This document shows positions 36,334 to 44,995 of a stretch of 64,000 nt of DNA, one piece after another. How positions within the stretch are numbered: position 1 is the first letter of the stretch; each line of letters starts with the position of its first letter. The stretch is from Hyphomicrobiales bacterium. Lineage in GTDB: Bacteria > Pseudomonadota > Alphaproteobacteria > Rhizobiales > OSC116. The translations under genes and the position numbers were made by a program. The stretch lies in contig JABSRZ010000004.1 of assembly GCA_013214705.1 (NCBI GenBank), positions 372,001 through 436,000 on the forward strand, read 5' to 3'. The notes under the pieces are model-generated. The model had not been told where the DNA came from, did no database searches, and saw nothing but the letters and a program-made list of their open reading frames with translations.

Positions 36334-36462
36334 AACAGATCACTCTAGGGTCTTACAGGAAGTTCCCTCCCTCTTTTCTTCCTGAAACGTCAATCTCCCT
36401 CCCTTTTGGTTGACATCTAGAGAATGACTACAAGGCAGCTCTTTATGGGCTGCCTTTTTTTT
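36334..36462 (+). ncRNA. AbcR-like small RNA, unit 3 of 3
   Basis: A predicted RNA of about 129 nt. Hairpin 1: CAGGAAG/CTTCCTG (36356-36362 with 36378-36384), loop CCCTCCC at 36365-36371. Hairpin 2: GTCAATC/GGTTGAC (36389-36395 with 36408-36414), loop CCCTCCC at 36397-36403. The body equals unit 2, but the terminator hairpin is of different sequence (GGCAGC type rather than GCGGGT type). The RNA ends just before the terminator of aatA, which comes from the other strand, so the two transcripts end face to face. Confidence 0.85.
36433..36462 (+). terminator. intrinsic terminator of sRNA unit 3
   Basis: AGGCAGC pairs with GCTGCCT (36433-36439 with 36449-36455) followed by a run of eight T at 36455-36462. 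Confidence 0.92.
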
Positions 36463-36473
36463 ATGCGCGGCCG

Positions 36474-36500
36474 AAAAAAAAGGCCGAGAAAATCTCGGCC
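36474..36500 (-). terminator. intrinsic terminator of aatA
   Basis: On the minus strand GGCCGAGA pairs perfectly with TCTCGGCC around a 3-base loop, followed by eight T. It lies 21 bases beyond the aatA stop. Confidence 0.93.
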
Positions 36501-36521
36501 TAATTAATTTATGAAAATAAC

Positions 36522-37763
<1,242 letters not shown>

Positions 37764-37839
37764 CTATCAGGCTATGCTTATCTTCTGCATAAGCCAAGTA
37801 AAACAACCATTCCTTGCACATATGCTGGTTTTTATGCAC

Positions 37840-38298
37840 TTATTTTTCTCCCGCTTCGTCCGCTGGCCCTATCCAACTAAACGGGTTATAAGCGATTTCC
37901 CACAAATGCCCATCTAAGTCGGCAAAATATCCGCTATAGCCACCCCAAAAAACTTTTTGTGGTGGTTTCAGCAAAGTCGCCCCTGCGGCAATGGCCTCAT
38001 CCATCTGCATATCCACCGCATCTTCAGAAACCATGTTATGAGAAATACTCACTCCTCTAAAAATACTGGCTTTAGATATACTGTCTTTTTGCGGCATAAT
38101 ATTTGCTGCGGCAATGCCGGCATCTTTGGCCAATTCCTCCCACGGAAAAAGCCCCAACCAAGTGCCATTTAAATTAAAAAATGCCACCTCATCACCATCG
38201 CGTTCTAACAAAGGCAAGCCTAAGCCATCTTTATAAAACGCCCGCGCCCGCGGCAAATCGGCCACCCCAAGCGTAATCATACTCATTCGTGCTTGCAT
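37840..38298 (-). CDS. VOC-family (glyoxalase-like) protein
   Basis: A 152-residue VOC-fold protein. The first module begins MITLGVADLPRARAFYKDGLGLPLLERDGDEVAFFNLNGTWLGLFPWEE, and the second ends FWGGYSGYFADLDGHLWEIAYNPFSW, with the typical DxDGHxWEIA ending whose Glu is a likely metal ligand. The substrate is unknown. The ATG at 38298 is chosen because GAGGGAGA lies 4 bases before it; this is the exact complement of the second loop in small RNA units 2 and 3. It seems to be a single gene upstream of aatA. Confidence 0.85.
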   Translation of the reverse strand: MQARMSMITLGVADLPRARAFYKDGLGLPLLERDGDEVAFFNLNGTWLGLFPWEELAKDAGIAAANIMPQKDSISKASIFRGVSISHNMVSEDAVDMQMDEAIAAGATLLKPPQKVFWGGYSGYFADLDGHLWEIAYNPFSWIGPADEAGEK

Positions 38299-38400
38299 AA
38301 TTTCTCCCTCAGACCACACTAGAACAAAAGACGAACATATCGCAAGCTAATTGTTACATTTGTTGAAAAAAATATGCATCATTCATTCCCATCGCCATAT

Positions 38401-39093
38401 TTAGCCACCATATTTAGCCCGTATATTTTGCGGCACATTAATGCCGGCTGTTAAATCCGCCGCTGCCCGTGGTGTGCCAAACCGAGTGTATAGAGGCACC
38501 TCACCCGCCCAAAATGGCAAGTCTAAATCAGCTTTGTCATCCACCGGGTCACCGGTGCGTATTTTCGCCACCACATTTTCTATCGGCACAATTAAAAAAT
38601 CGGTGGCTTTCATTTCATTCGCCGCTGTTACGCGCACATCGTCATATCTACCAGCGACAAACCTATTGGTCACCAAAGCAGCAAATTTGGCTTTTTCATC
38701 ATCTGTTGCCAAATGCCCGCGTGAGTGAACCACCACACTGCGATAATTCATCGAATGATGAAATGCCGAGCGTCCAAACAGCAAGCCATCAACATGGGTT
38801 ACGCTAATGCATAACTCCACCCCATCCGCCAATTTACGCATAAACCGCGACTTGCGCGAGCCATGAAACACGATGCTAGCGCCATCTCTCACCCCATACA
38901 TAGGTATAATTTGCGGCCGGCCATTGGCCACAAACCCCACTTGCATTACCAAGGCTTCATCCAATATTTTATGCACATTTTCGCGGTCATAATTGGCTCG
39001 TTGCGGCGCTTGTTTGGGCAAGTTTAATGCGGTTTTTGGGTAGTTTGCCGAATCGTTTGTAGCGTCGTTTGTAGCGTTGTTTATATCTGTCAT
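38401..39093 (-). CDS. pyridoxamine 5'-phosphate oxidase-like FMN protein
   Basis: A 230-residue split-barrel flavoprotein. After a 25-residue polar, Asn/Asp-rich leader, the core reads KILDEALVMQVGFVANGRPQIIPMYGVRDGASIVFHGSRKSRFMRKLADGVELCISVTHVDGL, typical of the Pyridox_ox_2 group, which includes nitroimidazole-resistance-like proteins. It is divergent from a MocR/PdxR-type regulator. Such regulators often control nearby genes for vitamin B6 or PLP enzymes, so this gene may act on a B6 vitamer or another flavin-dependent reduction. The true enzyme is not known. Confidence 0.83.
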   Translation of the reverse strand: MTDINNATNDATNDSANYPKTALNLPKQAPQRANYDRENVHKILDEALVMQVGFVANGRPQIIPMYGVRDGASIVFHGSRKSRFMRKLADGVELCISVTHVDGLLFGRSAFHHSMNYRSVVVHSRGHLATDDEKAKFAALVTNRFVAGRYDDVRVTAANEMKATDFLIVPIENVVAKIRTGDPVDDKADLDLPFWAGEVPLYTRFGTPRAAADLTAGINVPQNIRAKYGG

Positions 39094-39130
39094 AATTCAC
39101 CTATTTAACTATCTTTCCTTGTTTTGCCGC

Positions 39131-39183
39131 ATAATTGGCACTACTACTAGGGCCAATTATATTAAACATATAGAGCCAATTAT
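39131..39183 (+). promoter_or_regulatory. pdxR-like promoter with three repeated half-sites
   Basis: A sigma-70 promoter TTGGCA (39135-39140), 17-bp spacer, TATATT (39158-39163) precedes the regulator gene. Three 9-bp half-sites overlie it: ATAATTGGC (39131-39139, inverted), GCCAATTAT (39152-39160) and GCCAATTAT (39175-39183). The pairs are 21 and 23 bp apart. The last half-site includes the start codon. This layout suits autorepression by a MocR-type dimer. Confidence 0.75.
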
Positions 39184-40702
39184 GCCAAATTCCACCGCCT
39201 TTGATGCCGATATTTTACTAAATTTAGCCGCCTCGCCCGCCAACCTGCCCAAATGGCGCAAAATTTACCTGCATTTAAAAACCTCAATCTTAAATGGCAG
39301 CCTCAAGGCCGATATTCGCTTGCCGGCAAGCCGCAATTTGGCGCAGCAGCTTGGTTTAAGCCGCAACACCGTCACCACCGCGCTCGATCAACTCATTGCC
39401 GAAGGTTATTTAGTCGCCAAACCCGGCAGCGGCACTTATGTGGCCAACATTCAGCCCGACCAAACCTTGTTTAACACCCCCAAACGCGCCACGGCAACAA
39501 CCCAAAACAATCAAAATCACCTAGGTTTGAGTGAACGCGGCCTAAATATGAGCCAAATTAAACGGCCAAATTTCAGCAGCACCAGCCGTTACATTCCGTT
39601 TCAATCTGGCATGCCCGATTTAAGCCAATTCCCGCGTCAGGAATTTGCCAAAATTTTAAGCCAAGTCACCAAGAGCATAAAACCAGACCAGTTGGATTAC
39701 GATTATAATGGCGGCCTGCCAACTTTCAAACACGCCATTGCCAGCTATTTGGGTGCCTCACGCGGGGTTATTTGCGATGCCGAACAAGTGTTAATTGTCT
39801 CTGGTTCACAAGCAGGTTTAGACCTAATCGCTAGGCTGATGATCGACATTGGCGATGATATATGGTTCGAACATCCGGGCTATGGCGGCGCACATTCGGT
39901 GTTTTCCAATGCTGGTGCAAACTTTCATGCCTTGCCGATCATCAATGACGAGCATCATTTCCAAGCCGCCATAAAAACCTGCCCACAGCCAAAATTGGCC
40001 TATGTCACGCCTTCGCATCAACACCCCACCGGCACCACAATGAGCCTTAAACACCGCCAAACTTTGCTGCAATTGGCACAAGACAGAAATTTCTGGCTGA
40101 TAGAGGATGATTATGACAGCGAATATAGATATGACGGCCGCCCCATCGCCGCGTTGCAAGGCTTAGATAGTAACAACCGGACCATTTATGTCGGCACATT
40201 TTCAAAAATCCTGTCGCCATCATTGCGCTGCGCTTATATTATATTGCCACATAAATTGGTAGAGGCGTTTACCCGCGCGGCGTTTAATGCTGGCATCATA
40301 GTGCCAACCATAATGCAATTGGCGTTAACCCAATTCATCAATAATGGGCAGTTTATGGCACATATCCGCAAAATGCGGGTATTATATAGCCAACGCCGAG
40401 AGGTTATCCTCAGCGCCATAGACACGCATTTAAGCGCCTATATCAAACCCTTGCAAACCAATGCCGGCATGCATTTTGCCGTTAGGCTTACCCATCCCAA
40501 ACTACAAAATTTAGGCGATGAATATATATGTCAACATTTACAAAACCATAACATCAGCGCCCGTGCCTTATCTGCCTATGCGTTGCAACCATTGGACGTA
40601 AAGCAGCAAGGCCTATTGCTTGGTTTCGCGCCTTTTAAGTCACAACAACTTATCGATGCGGCGCAAAAAATGGCCGTAATATTCGCCAAGTTGACCGCTT
40701 AA
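39182..40702 (+). CDS. MocR/PdxR-type regulator (GntR HTH fused to aminotransferase domain)
   Basis: A 506-residue transcription factor of the MocR class. The N-terminal GntR winged helix reads KIYLHLKTSILNGSLKADIRLPASRNLAQQLGLSRNTVTTALDQLIAEGYLVAKPGSGTYV. The C-terminal domain is a fold-type I aminotransferase with EDDYDSEYRYDGRPIAALQGLD and the PLP lysine in VGTFSKILSPSLRCAYIILP. PLP or an amino acid such as GABA is the usual effector. I start at the ATG at 39182; the longer open frame would overlap the promoter and the divergent gene. The divergent FMN protein gene is the likely target. Confidence 0.92.
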   Translation: MPNSTAFDADILLNLAASPANLPKWRKIYLHLKTSILNGSLKADIRLPASRNLAQQLGLSRNTVTTALDQLIAEGYLVAKPGSGTYVANIQPDQTLFNTPKRATATTQNNQNHLGLSERGLNMSQIKRPNFSSTSRYIPFQSGMPDLSQFPRQEFAKILSQVTKSIKPDQLDYDYNGGLPTFKHAIASYLGASRGVICDAEQVLIVSGSQAGLDLIARLMIDIGDDIWFEHPGYGGAHSVFSNAGANFHALPIINDEHHFQAAIKTCPQPKLAYVTPSHQHPTGTTMSLKHRQTLLQLAQDRNFWLIEDDYDSEYRYDGRPIAALQGLDSNNRTIYVGTFSKILSPSLRCAYIILPHKLVEAFTRAAFNAGIIVPTIMQLALTQFINNGQFMAHIRKMRVLYSQRREVILSAIDTHLSAYIKPLQTNAGMHFAVRLTHPKLQNLGDEYICQHLQNHNISARALSAYALQPLDVKQQGLLLGFAPFKSQQLIDAAQKMAVIFAKLTA

Positions 40703-40725
40703 ATTTGCCCCCTCAACCTAGCGCC

Positions 40726-40761
40726 AAATTAAACACTTATACCCGGCTAAATTAAACACTT
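40726..40761. repeat. 13-bp direct repeat upstream of the ybjN-proC genes
   Basis: AAATTAAACACTT occurs at 40726-40738 and again at 40749-40761, 23 bp apart (about two helical turns). It lies just after the regulator gene and before a YbjN gene, so it may be a binding site or part of a leader. No regulator can be assigned. Confidence 0.7.
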
Positions 40762-40784
40762 GGCAAACCGCTTAAATAAAGCCA

Positions 40785-41318
40785 TTGTTTGGTCGATATA
40801 TTCCCAAATTAGGCAAGCAAGTGAAGTTCTCGTTAAAAGACAACTTACATACCCACCCTATAGATGTGGTCGAAAATCTAGCCGATGATTTTCACTGGTC
40901 AGCAGATCGCGTCGCCGAAGATGAGATAAACATCCACATTGTTGGTGAATGGTGCAAATATAATTTAACCGTACATTGGAACCCCAATATAGATGGCCTA
41001 CATATGGGCATTGCGTTTGATTTCAAACCCAGTAAAGACCGAGTTATAGAACTGCAAAAACTCATCATGCTGATCAATGAACAATTGTGGCTTGGCCATT
41101 TCGAATATTGGGAAAATAGCGATATTTTAATGTTTCGCTATGGCACGTTATTAGCCGAAGGCCAAGGCTTTACCGACATTCAATGCCACACCATCATCAA
41201 CCATAGCGTCGAAACCTGCGAGCAATATTACGCCGCCTTCCAATTCACATTATGGGCCAATAAAACCGCCGATCAAGCGCTAATGGCCTGCTTGTTAGAC
41301 ATTACGGGCAGTGCATGA
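40785..41318 (+). CDS. YbjN-domain protein
   Basis: A cytosolic protein of up to 177 residues in the YbjN superfamily, which shares a fold with type III secretion chaperones. The core is HPIDVVENLADDFHWSADRVAEDEINIHIVGEWCKYNLTVHWNPNIDGLHMGIAFDFK, followed by LIMLINEQLWLGHFEYWENSDILMFRYGTLL. In alphaproteobacteria this gene commonly precedes proC, as here. The start is uncertain: a TTG at 40785 opens the longest frame and a GTG at 40819 is an alternative. The stop overlaps a possible ATG of proC (ATGA). Its function is unknown. Confidence 0.82.
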   Translation: MFGRYIPKLGKQVKFSLKDNLHTHPIDVVENLADDFHWSADRVAEDEINIHIVGEWCKYNLTVHWNPNIDGLHMGIAFDFKPSKDRVIELQKLIMLINEQLWLGHFEYWENSDILMFRYGTLLAEGQGFTDIQCHTIINHSVETCEQYYAAFQFTLWANKTADQALMACLLDITGSA

Positions 41319-41365
41319 AACACCCCTATAAAGACAAAATCAAACATATAAAATTCGAGGCAAAT

Positions 41366-42181
41366 ATGATAAAACACATAGACCGTTTGTTGCTGGTTGG
41401 CGCAGGTAAAATGGGCAGCGCCATGTTGCAAGGCTGGCTTAAATGCGGCTTAAACCCCAATGGCATTTATGTGCAAGACCCGTTCATTTCAGCCGAAATG
41501 CAGCAATATTTAGGCCATAATAACATTGTCTTTGGCGATGCCGCACCGGCAATATTTAACCCGCAAGTGGTGATATTGGCGGTAAAACCGCAGATTATGC
41601 CAAAAGTCTTGCCGCAGCTAAAAAACTTCGTCACCGCAGATAGCCTGTTTATTTCCATCGCCGCTGGCAAAAAAATACAATTTTTCGAGGCTGCATTAGG
41701 CGATGAAGCTCATATCATCCGTTTAATGCCCAATACACCCGCCGCCATTGGCGATGGTATGAGCGTTTTGGTTGGCAATAAAAATGTCACCAAAGCTCAA
41801 ACCAAATTGGGTTTAGCGCTGGCCAACACCATCGGTCTGGCCGAATATATAGACGACGAAGGCCTTATGGATGCCGTCACCGCATTGTCTGGCAGCGGGC
41901 CAGCGTATGTATTCCACATGGCCGAAGCCATGACAGCGGCGGGCATAAAAGCCGGCCTACCTGCCGATTTATCACATAAATTAGCCCTGCAAACCATTAA
42001 AGGTTCTGGCAATCTGATGATGCAATCTGACCAACATCCAAGCGTTTTACGCCAAAATGTAACCTCGCCCGGCGGCACCACCGCGGCGGGTTTAGACATT
42101 TTAATGGGCGATAACGCCTTGGAGAATTTAATGATAGAAACCGTATTGGCGGCAAAAAAACGCGGCGAGGAATTGGGCTAA
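41366..42181 (+). CDS. proC: pyrroline-5-carboxylate reductase
   Basis: Catalyses the last step of proline synthesis with NAD(P)H. The N-terminal Rossmann motif is LLLVGAGKMGSAMLQGWL, and the C-terminal dimer/active-site signature is ALSGSGPAYVFHMAEAMTAAGIKAGLP followed by VTSPGGTTAAGLDILM. With the ATG at 41366 the protein has 271 residues, the common size, and GAGG lies 5 bases before. An ATG at 41315, overlapping the ybjN stop, would add 17 residues and remains possible. The CsaA gene follows after 2 bases. Confidence 0.95.
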   Translation: MIKHIDRLLLVGAGKMGSAMLQGWLKCGLNPNGIYVQDPFISAEMQQYLGHNNIVFGDAAPAIFNPQVVILAVKPQIMPKVLPQLKNFVTADSLFISIAAGKKIQFFEAALGDEAHIIRLMPNTPAAIGDGMSVLVGNKNVTKAQTKLGLALANTIGLAEYIDDEGLMDAVTALSGSGPAYVFHMAEAMTAAGIKAGLPADLSHKLALQTIKGSGNLMMQSDQHPSVLRQNVTSPGGTTAAGLDILMGDNALENLMIETVLAAKKRGEELG

Positions 42182-42183
42182 TT

Positions 42184-42525
42184 ATGACAGATGAAATTAG
42201 TTTTGACGATTTTTTAAAAGTCGACATTCGGTCAGGCAAAATCATCAAAGCCGAACCATTTCCCGAGGCCAGAAAACCCGCCTATAAATTACATATAGAT
42301 TTTGGCGCCGAAATTGGCATTAAAAAATCATCCGCCCAAATTACCGAAAATTACACATTAGAAGAATTAATTGGCAAAAACATTATGGCCGTGGTTAACT
42401 TTCCCCCTAGGCAAATTGGGCCGGTTAGGTCAGAGGTTTTGGTGTTGGGTTTTTATGACCATAATAACCATGTCGAGCTGGTAAGCCATTCAGACAATGT
42501 AAAAACCGGCCAAAGGTTAAACTAA
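42184..42525 (+). CDS. csaA: CsaA-like tRNA-binding protein
   Basis: A 113-residue stand-alone OB-fold tRNA-binding domain, as at the C-terminus of MetRS and in B. subtilis CsaA. Signature parts are FDDFLKVDIRSGKIIKAEPFPEARKPAYKLHIDFG, then KKSSAQITENYTLEELIGKNIMAVVNFPPRQIGPVRSEVLVLGF. CsaA has export-chaperone activity in Bacillus, but in proteobacteria the role is unproven. It lies 2 bases after proC and 17 bases before the PLP decarboxylase, all on the same strand. Confidence 0.9.
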   Translation: MTDEISFDDFLKVDIRSGKIIKAEPFPEARKPAYKLHIDFGAEIGIKKSSAQITENYTLEELIGKNIMAVVNFPPRQIGPVRSEVLVLGFYDHNNHVELVSHSDNVKTGQRLN

Positions 42526-42542
42526 TAAATTAAAGAGGGTAT

Positions 42543-44000
42543 ATGAAAGACCAAGCCGAAACCGGCAATTATGCCGAAACTTTGCAACTTATCGGGTCTA
42601 ACCTCGATAATTATTTAAAATTTGACCATGATGATGCCCAGACCAACGCGCATATTTGGCAACAACAATTAGACACCCCGTTGCCACAACAAGGTGATGG
42701 TTTTGATGCGACCGTCAACCAGCTAATCACTCAAGTCATCGCCAATGCCTCGGCCATTCCCAACCCCGGCTCAAGCGGTTATATAACCACCGGCGCGGTC
42801 ACCATTGCCACTTTGGCCGCAACCGCTGCCAATGTAGCCAGCCCGCAACGCTACACCTTAACTGCATTCAATTTATTAGAAGAAGTTTCCCTCAATTGGT
42901 TGGCGGAAATGTTAGGCATAAAAGGCATGAAAGGCGTGTATTCTAGCGGCGGCTCCGTAGCCAATTTAGTCGCTCTGGGTGGCGCAAAACAATGGGCGTT
43001 TGAACAAGTTGGGCATAATGCCGCCGCCGATGGCATAAACCGCGTTGGCGTTATATATGCCAGCGCCGAATGTCACCACACCATCCAACGTAGCGCCGGA
43101 ATTTTGGGTTTAGGCCGCAATCGCGTTAAATCTATTAAGTGCGATGATAAAGGTTGCATGAATGTAGAAGCGTTAGAGCAAGCCATTAAACAAGACCTAG
43201 CCAATGGCATATTGCCCATCGCCATTGTCGCCAATTTGGGCAGCACAAATACCGGCGCCATCGACCCGATTAAGCCAATGGGACAAATTTCCAAAAAATA
43301 CAAAATCTGGTTTCATGTTGACGGTGCATATGGCCTACCCGGCATTTTAGACCAACGCATAAGCCACTTATATGAAGGTCTGGAACTTGCCGATTCCATC
43401 ATTATAGACCCGCATAAATGGCTAGGTGCTTCAGTTGGTGTTGCCGCCACATTTGTAAAAGATAGAGATGTATTATTCCGTGCGTTTACCCAAGAACCGG
43501 CCGATTATTTAGAAGGCAGCGTAGAGCAAGAGGACGGCGCAGCACCAATAATTGAACATTCCCTCGATGATTTTGGCATCCCTTATTATGATTTTGGCGT
43601 CGAGCTAAGCTCTCCCTGCCGTGGGGTGATTGTATGGGCGATGATCAAGGAAATTGGCGTTGATGGCATGCGCGCGCGCATTATGCGGCATAATGATATG
43701 GCAAAAAGCATTGCCGAAACCGCCAAAAACCACCCAAATTTAGAATTGATGTTAGAACCAACATTGTCGATCTGCTGTTTTAGATATATATCCGATAAAG
43801 TTAATGATTTAGACCTACTCAACCGACGGCTATTGCGCAGATTGGTAAAAGAAAACAATTATTTACCCAGCACCACCCAAGTGAACGGAAAATTAGCCAT
43901 CCGCCCCTGCTTCATTGGCGCAAGGTCAGAACAATCCCACGCCGATGGCCTCATTAAAGCCGTTCTACGCATCGGCGACGATTTAGCCGACCAGCTCTAA
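42543..44000 (+). CDS. group II PLP-dependent decarboxylase family protein
   Basis: A 485-residue fold-type I enzyme of the aromatic-L-amino-acid/glutamate decarboxylase group. The pattern includes PGSSGYITTGAVTIATLA, the serine/glycine-rich YSSGGSVANLVALGGAKQ, WFHVDGAYGLP with the Asp that binds the pyridine nitrogen, and the Schiff-base Lys292 in IIDPHKWLGAS. The C-terminal domain carries PCRGVIVWAMIKEIGVDGMRARI. The substrate could be an aromatic amino acid, aspartate or diaminobutyrate; the sequence does not decide. GAGG lies just before the start. It is the last gene of the ybjN-proC-csaA run. Confidence 0.9.
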   Translation: MKDQAETGNYAETLQLIGSNLDNYLKFDHDDAQTNAHIWQQQLDTPLPQQGDGFDATVNQLITQVIANASAIPNPGSSGYITTGAVTIATLAATAANVASPQRYTLTAFNLLEEVSLNWLAEMLGIKGMKGVYSSGGSVANLVALGGAKQWAFEQVGHNAAADGINRVGVIYASAECHHTIQRSAGILGLGRNRVKSIKCDDKGCMNVEALEQAIKQDLANGILPIAIVANLGSTNTGAIDPIKPMGQISKKYKIWFHVDGAYGLPGILDQRISHLYEGLELADSIIIDPHKWLGASVGVAATFVKDRDVLFRAFTQEPADYLEGSVEQEDGAAPIIEHSLDDFGIPYYDFGVELSSPCRGVIVWAMIKEIGVDGMRARIMRHNDMAKSIAETAKNHPNLELMLEPTLSICCFRYISDKVNDLDLLNRRLLRRLVKENNYLPSTTQVNGKLAIRPCFIGARSEQSHADGLIKAVLRIGDDLADQL

Positions 44001-44099
44001 ATTTTACCATCTCAACAAACTGAGTAGGCAGAACCCGAATTGCTGGTTTTAGTTTTTGTAAAAAATACTTTGCTTAAATTTGCATCATTGCCAAAATTA

Positions 44100-44984
44100 T
44101 CAATCAAGCCCAATCTCATTTGCATAGAAATTCCCACGCAAAATTACATTGTTAGAATTTTCGCCAAACCCGGCAAATGATGATATGAAATCGTCCCTCA
44201 ATGCGGGGTTACAATTATCCGCCGTCTCGGCGTCAGCGTCAGTTAAAAAAGTAGTTTCTGTATATTTCCATTCGCCATTTACATAGGGTGTTACCCCATA
44301 TAGCGAATTCTGCGCTTCTAGTCGACCTTTGTCACTCGCCACATAACCAGCAATACTAGCCATATTTAGTGAATTAGCCGCTTGTTGCCATACATTATTT
44401 ATAGTTTTCTTCTCTAAACCCGCACCGAAGACGACGGCCTCATCAAAGCCCAGTTGATTGGAAAATGAATCAACCGCCCTCAAGACATCTTTGGGCACCA
44501 AAAATTGGCCATCATTAATCGGCAAATCGATGCCTTTCTTGATAATTGACGCAGAGTAGCCGCCAATATCCACTTTTAAACCATATTCAAAGCTTGCCTT
44601 AAAACCAATATTGGTTGGCTCGAATAGTTGCTGCATATTCTTCAACTCCACCACTGCAATGGTTTCATGATTGTTTACACTAGGTGTCGGACCGCCGCCG
44701 ACACATTTATTTTTAATAAGCGTTGCGCCGCCCTCCCATGGCACAAATCGCCCACCTATAACTTCTCCGCATTTAGTCTTGGCACTATAGGTAAGAGCTG
44801 CACCATCTGAAATAGATAAATGCTCGCCAGCACAAGTCCTAAATTGCCATTTTCCTTCTTGTTCGATAGGAAATCCAATTACCCATGCGCCATTGTTCAT
44901 ATAGCTAAAATCTGCAAAAGCCGGGTTCACCCCAATTAATAAGCAAAAACCCACAAATCTTGAAACCACATGTCTAAAATACAT
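44100..44984 (-). CDS. unrecognised exported protein
   Basis: I do not recognise this protein of 294 residues. It has an N-terminal signal peptide (VGFCLLIGVNPAFADF, likely cleaved after AFA) and six further cysteines in the mature part, suggesting disulfides. The first third (NNGAWVIGFPIEQEGKWQFRTCAGEHLSISDGAAL) resembles a small beta domain. It is read with the membrane-protein gene upstream: that gene stops at 44996 and this one starts 11 bases later with GAGG 6 bases ahead. An upstream GTG overlapping the previous stop is less likely. The pair is probably accessory. Confidence 0.6.
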   Translation of the reverse strand: MYFRHVVSRFVGFCLLIGVNPAFADFSYMNNGAWVIGFPIEQEGKWQFRTCAGEHLSISDGAALTYSAKTKCGEVIGGRFVPWEGGATLIKNKCVGGGPTPSVNNHETIAVVELKNMQQLFEPTNIGFKASFEYGLKVDIGGYSASIIKKGIDLPINDGQFLVPKDVLRAVDSFSNQLGFDEAVVFGAGLEKKTINNVWQQAANSLNMASIAGYVASDKGRLEAQNSLYGVTPYVNGEWKYTETTFLTDADAETADNCNPALRDDFISSFAGFGENSNNVILRGNFYANEIGLD

Positions 44985-44995
44985 TATCAACCTCA

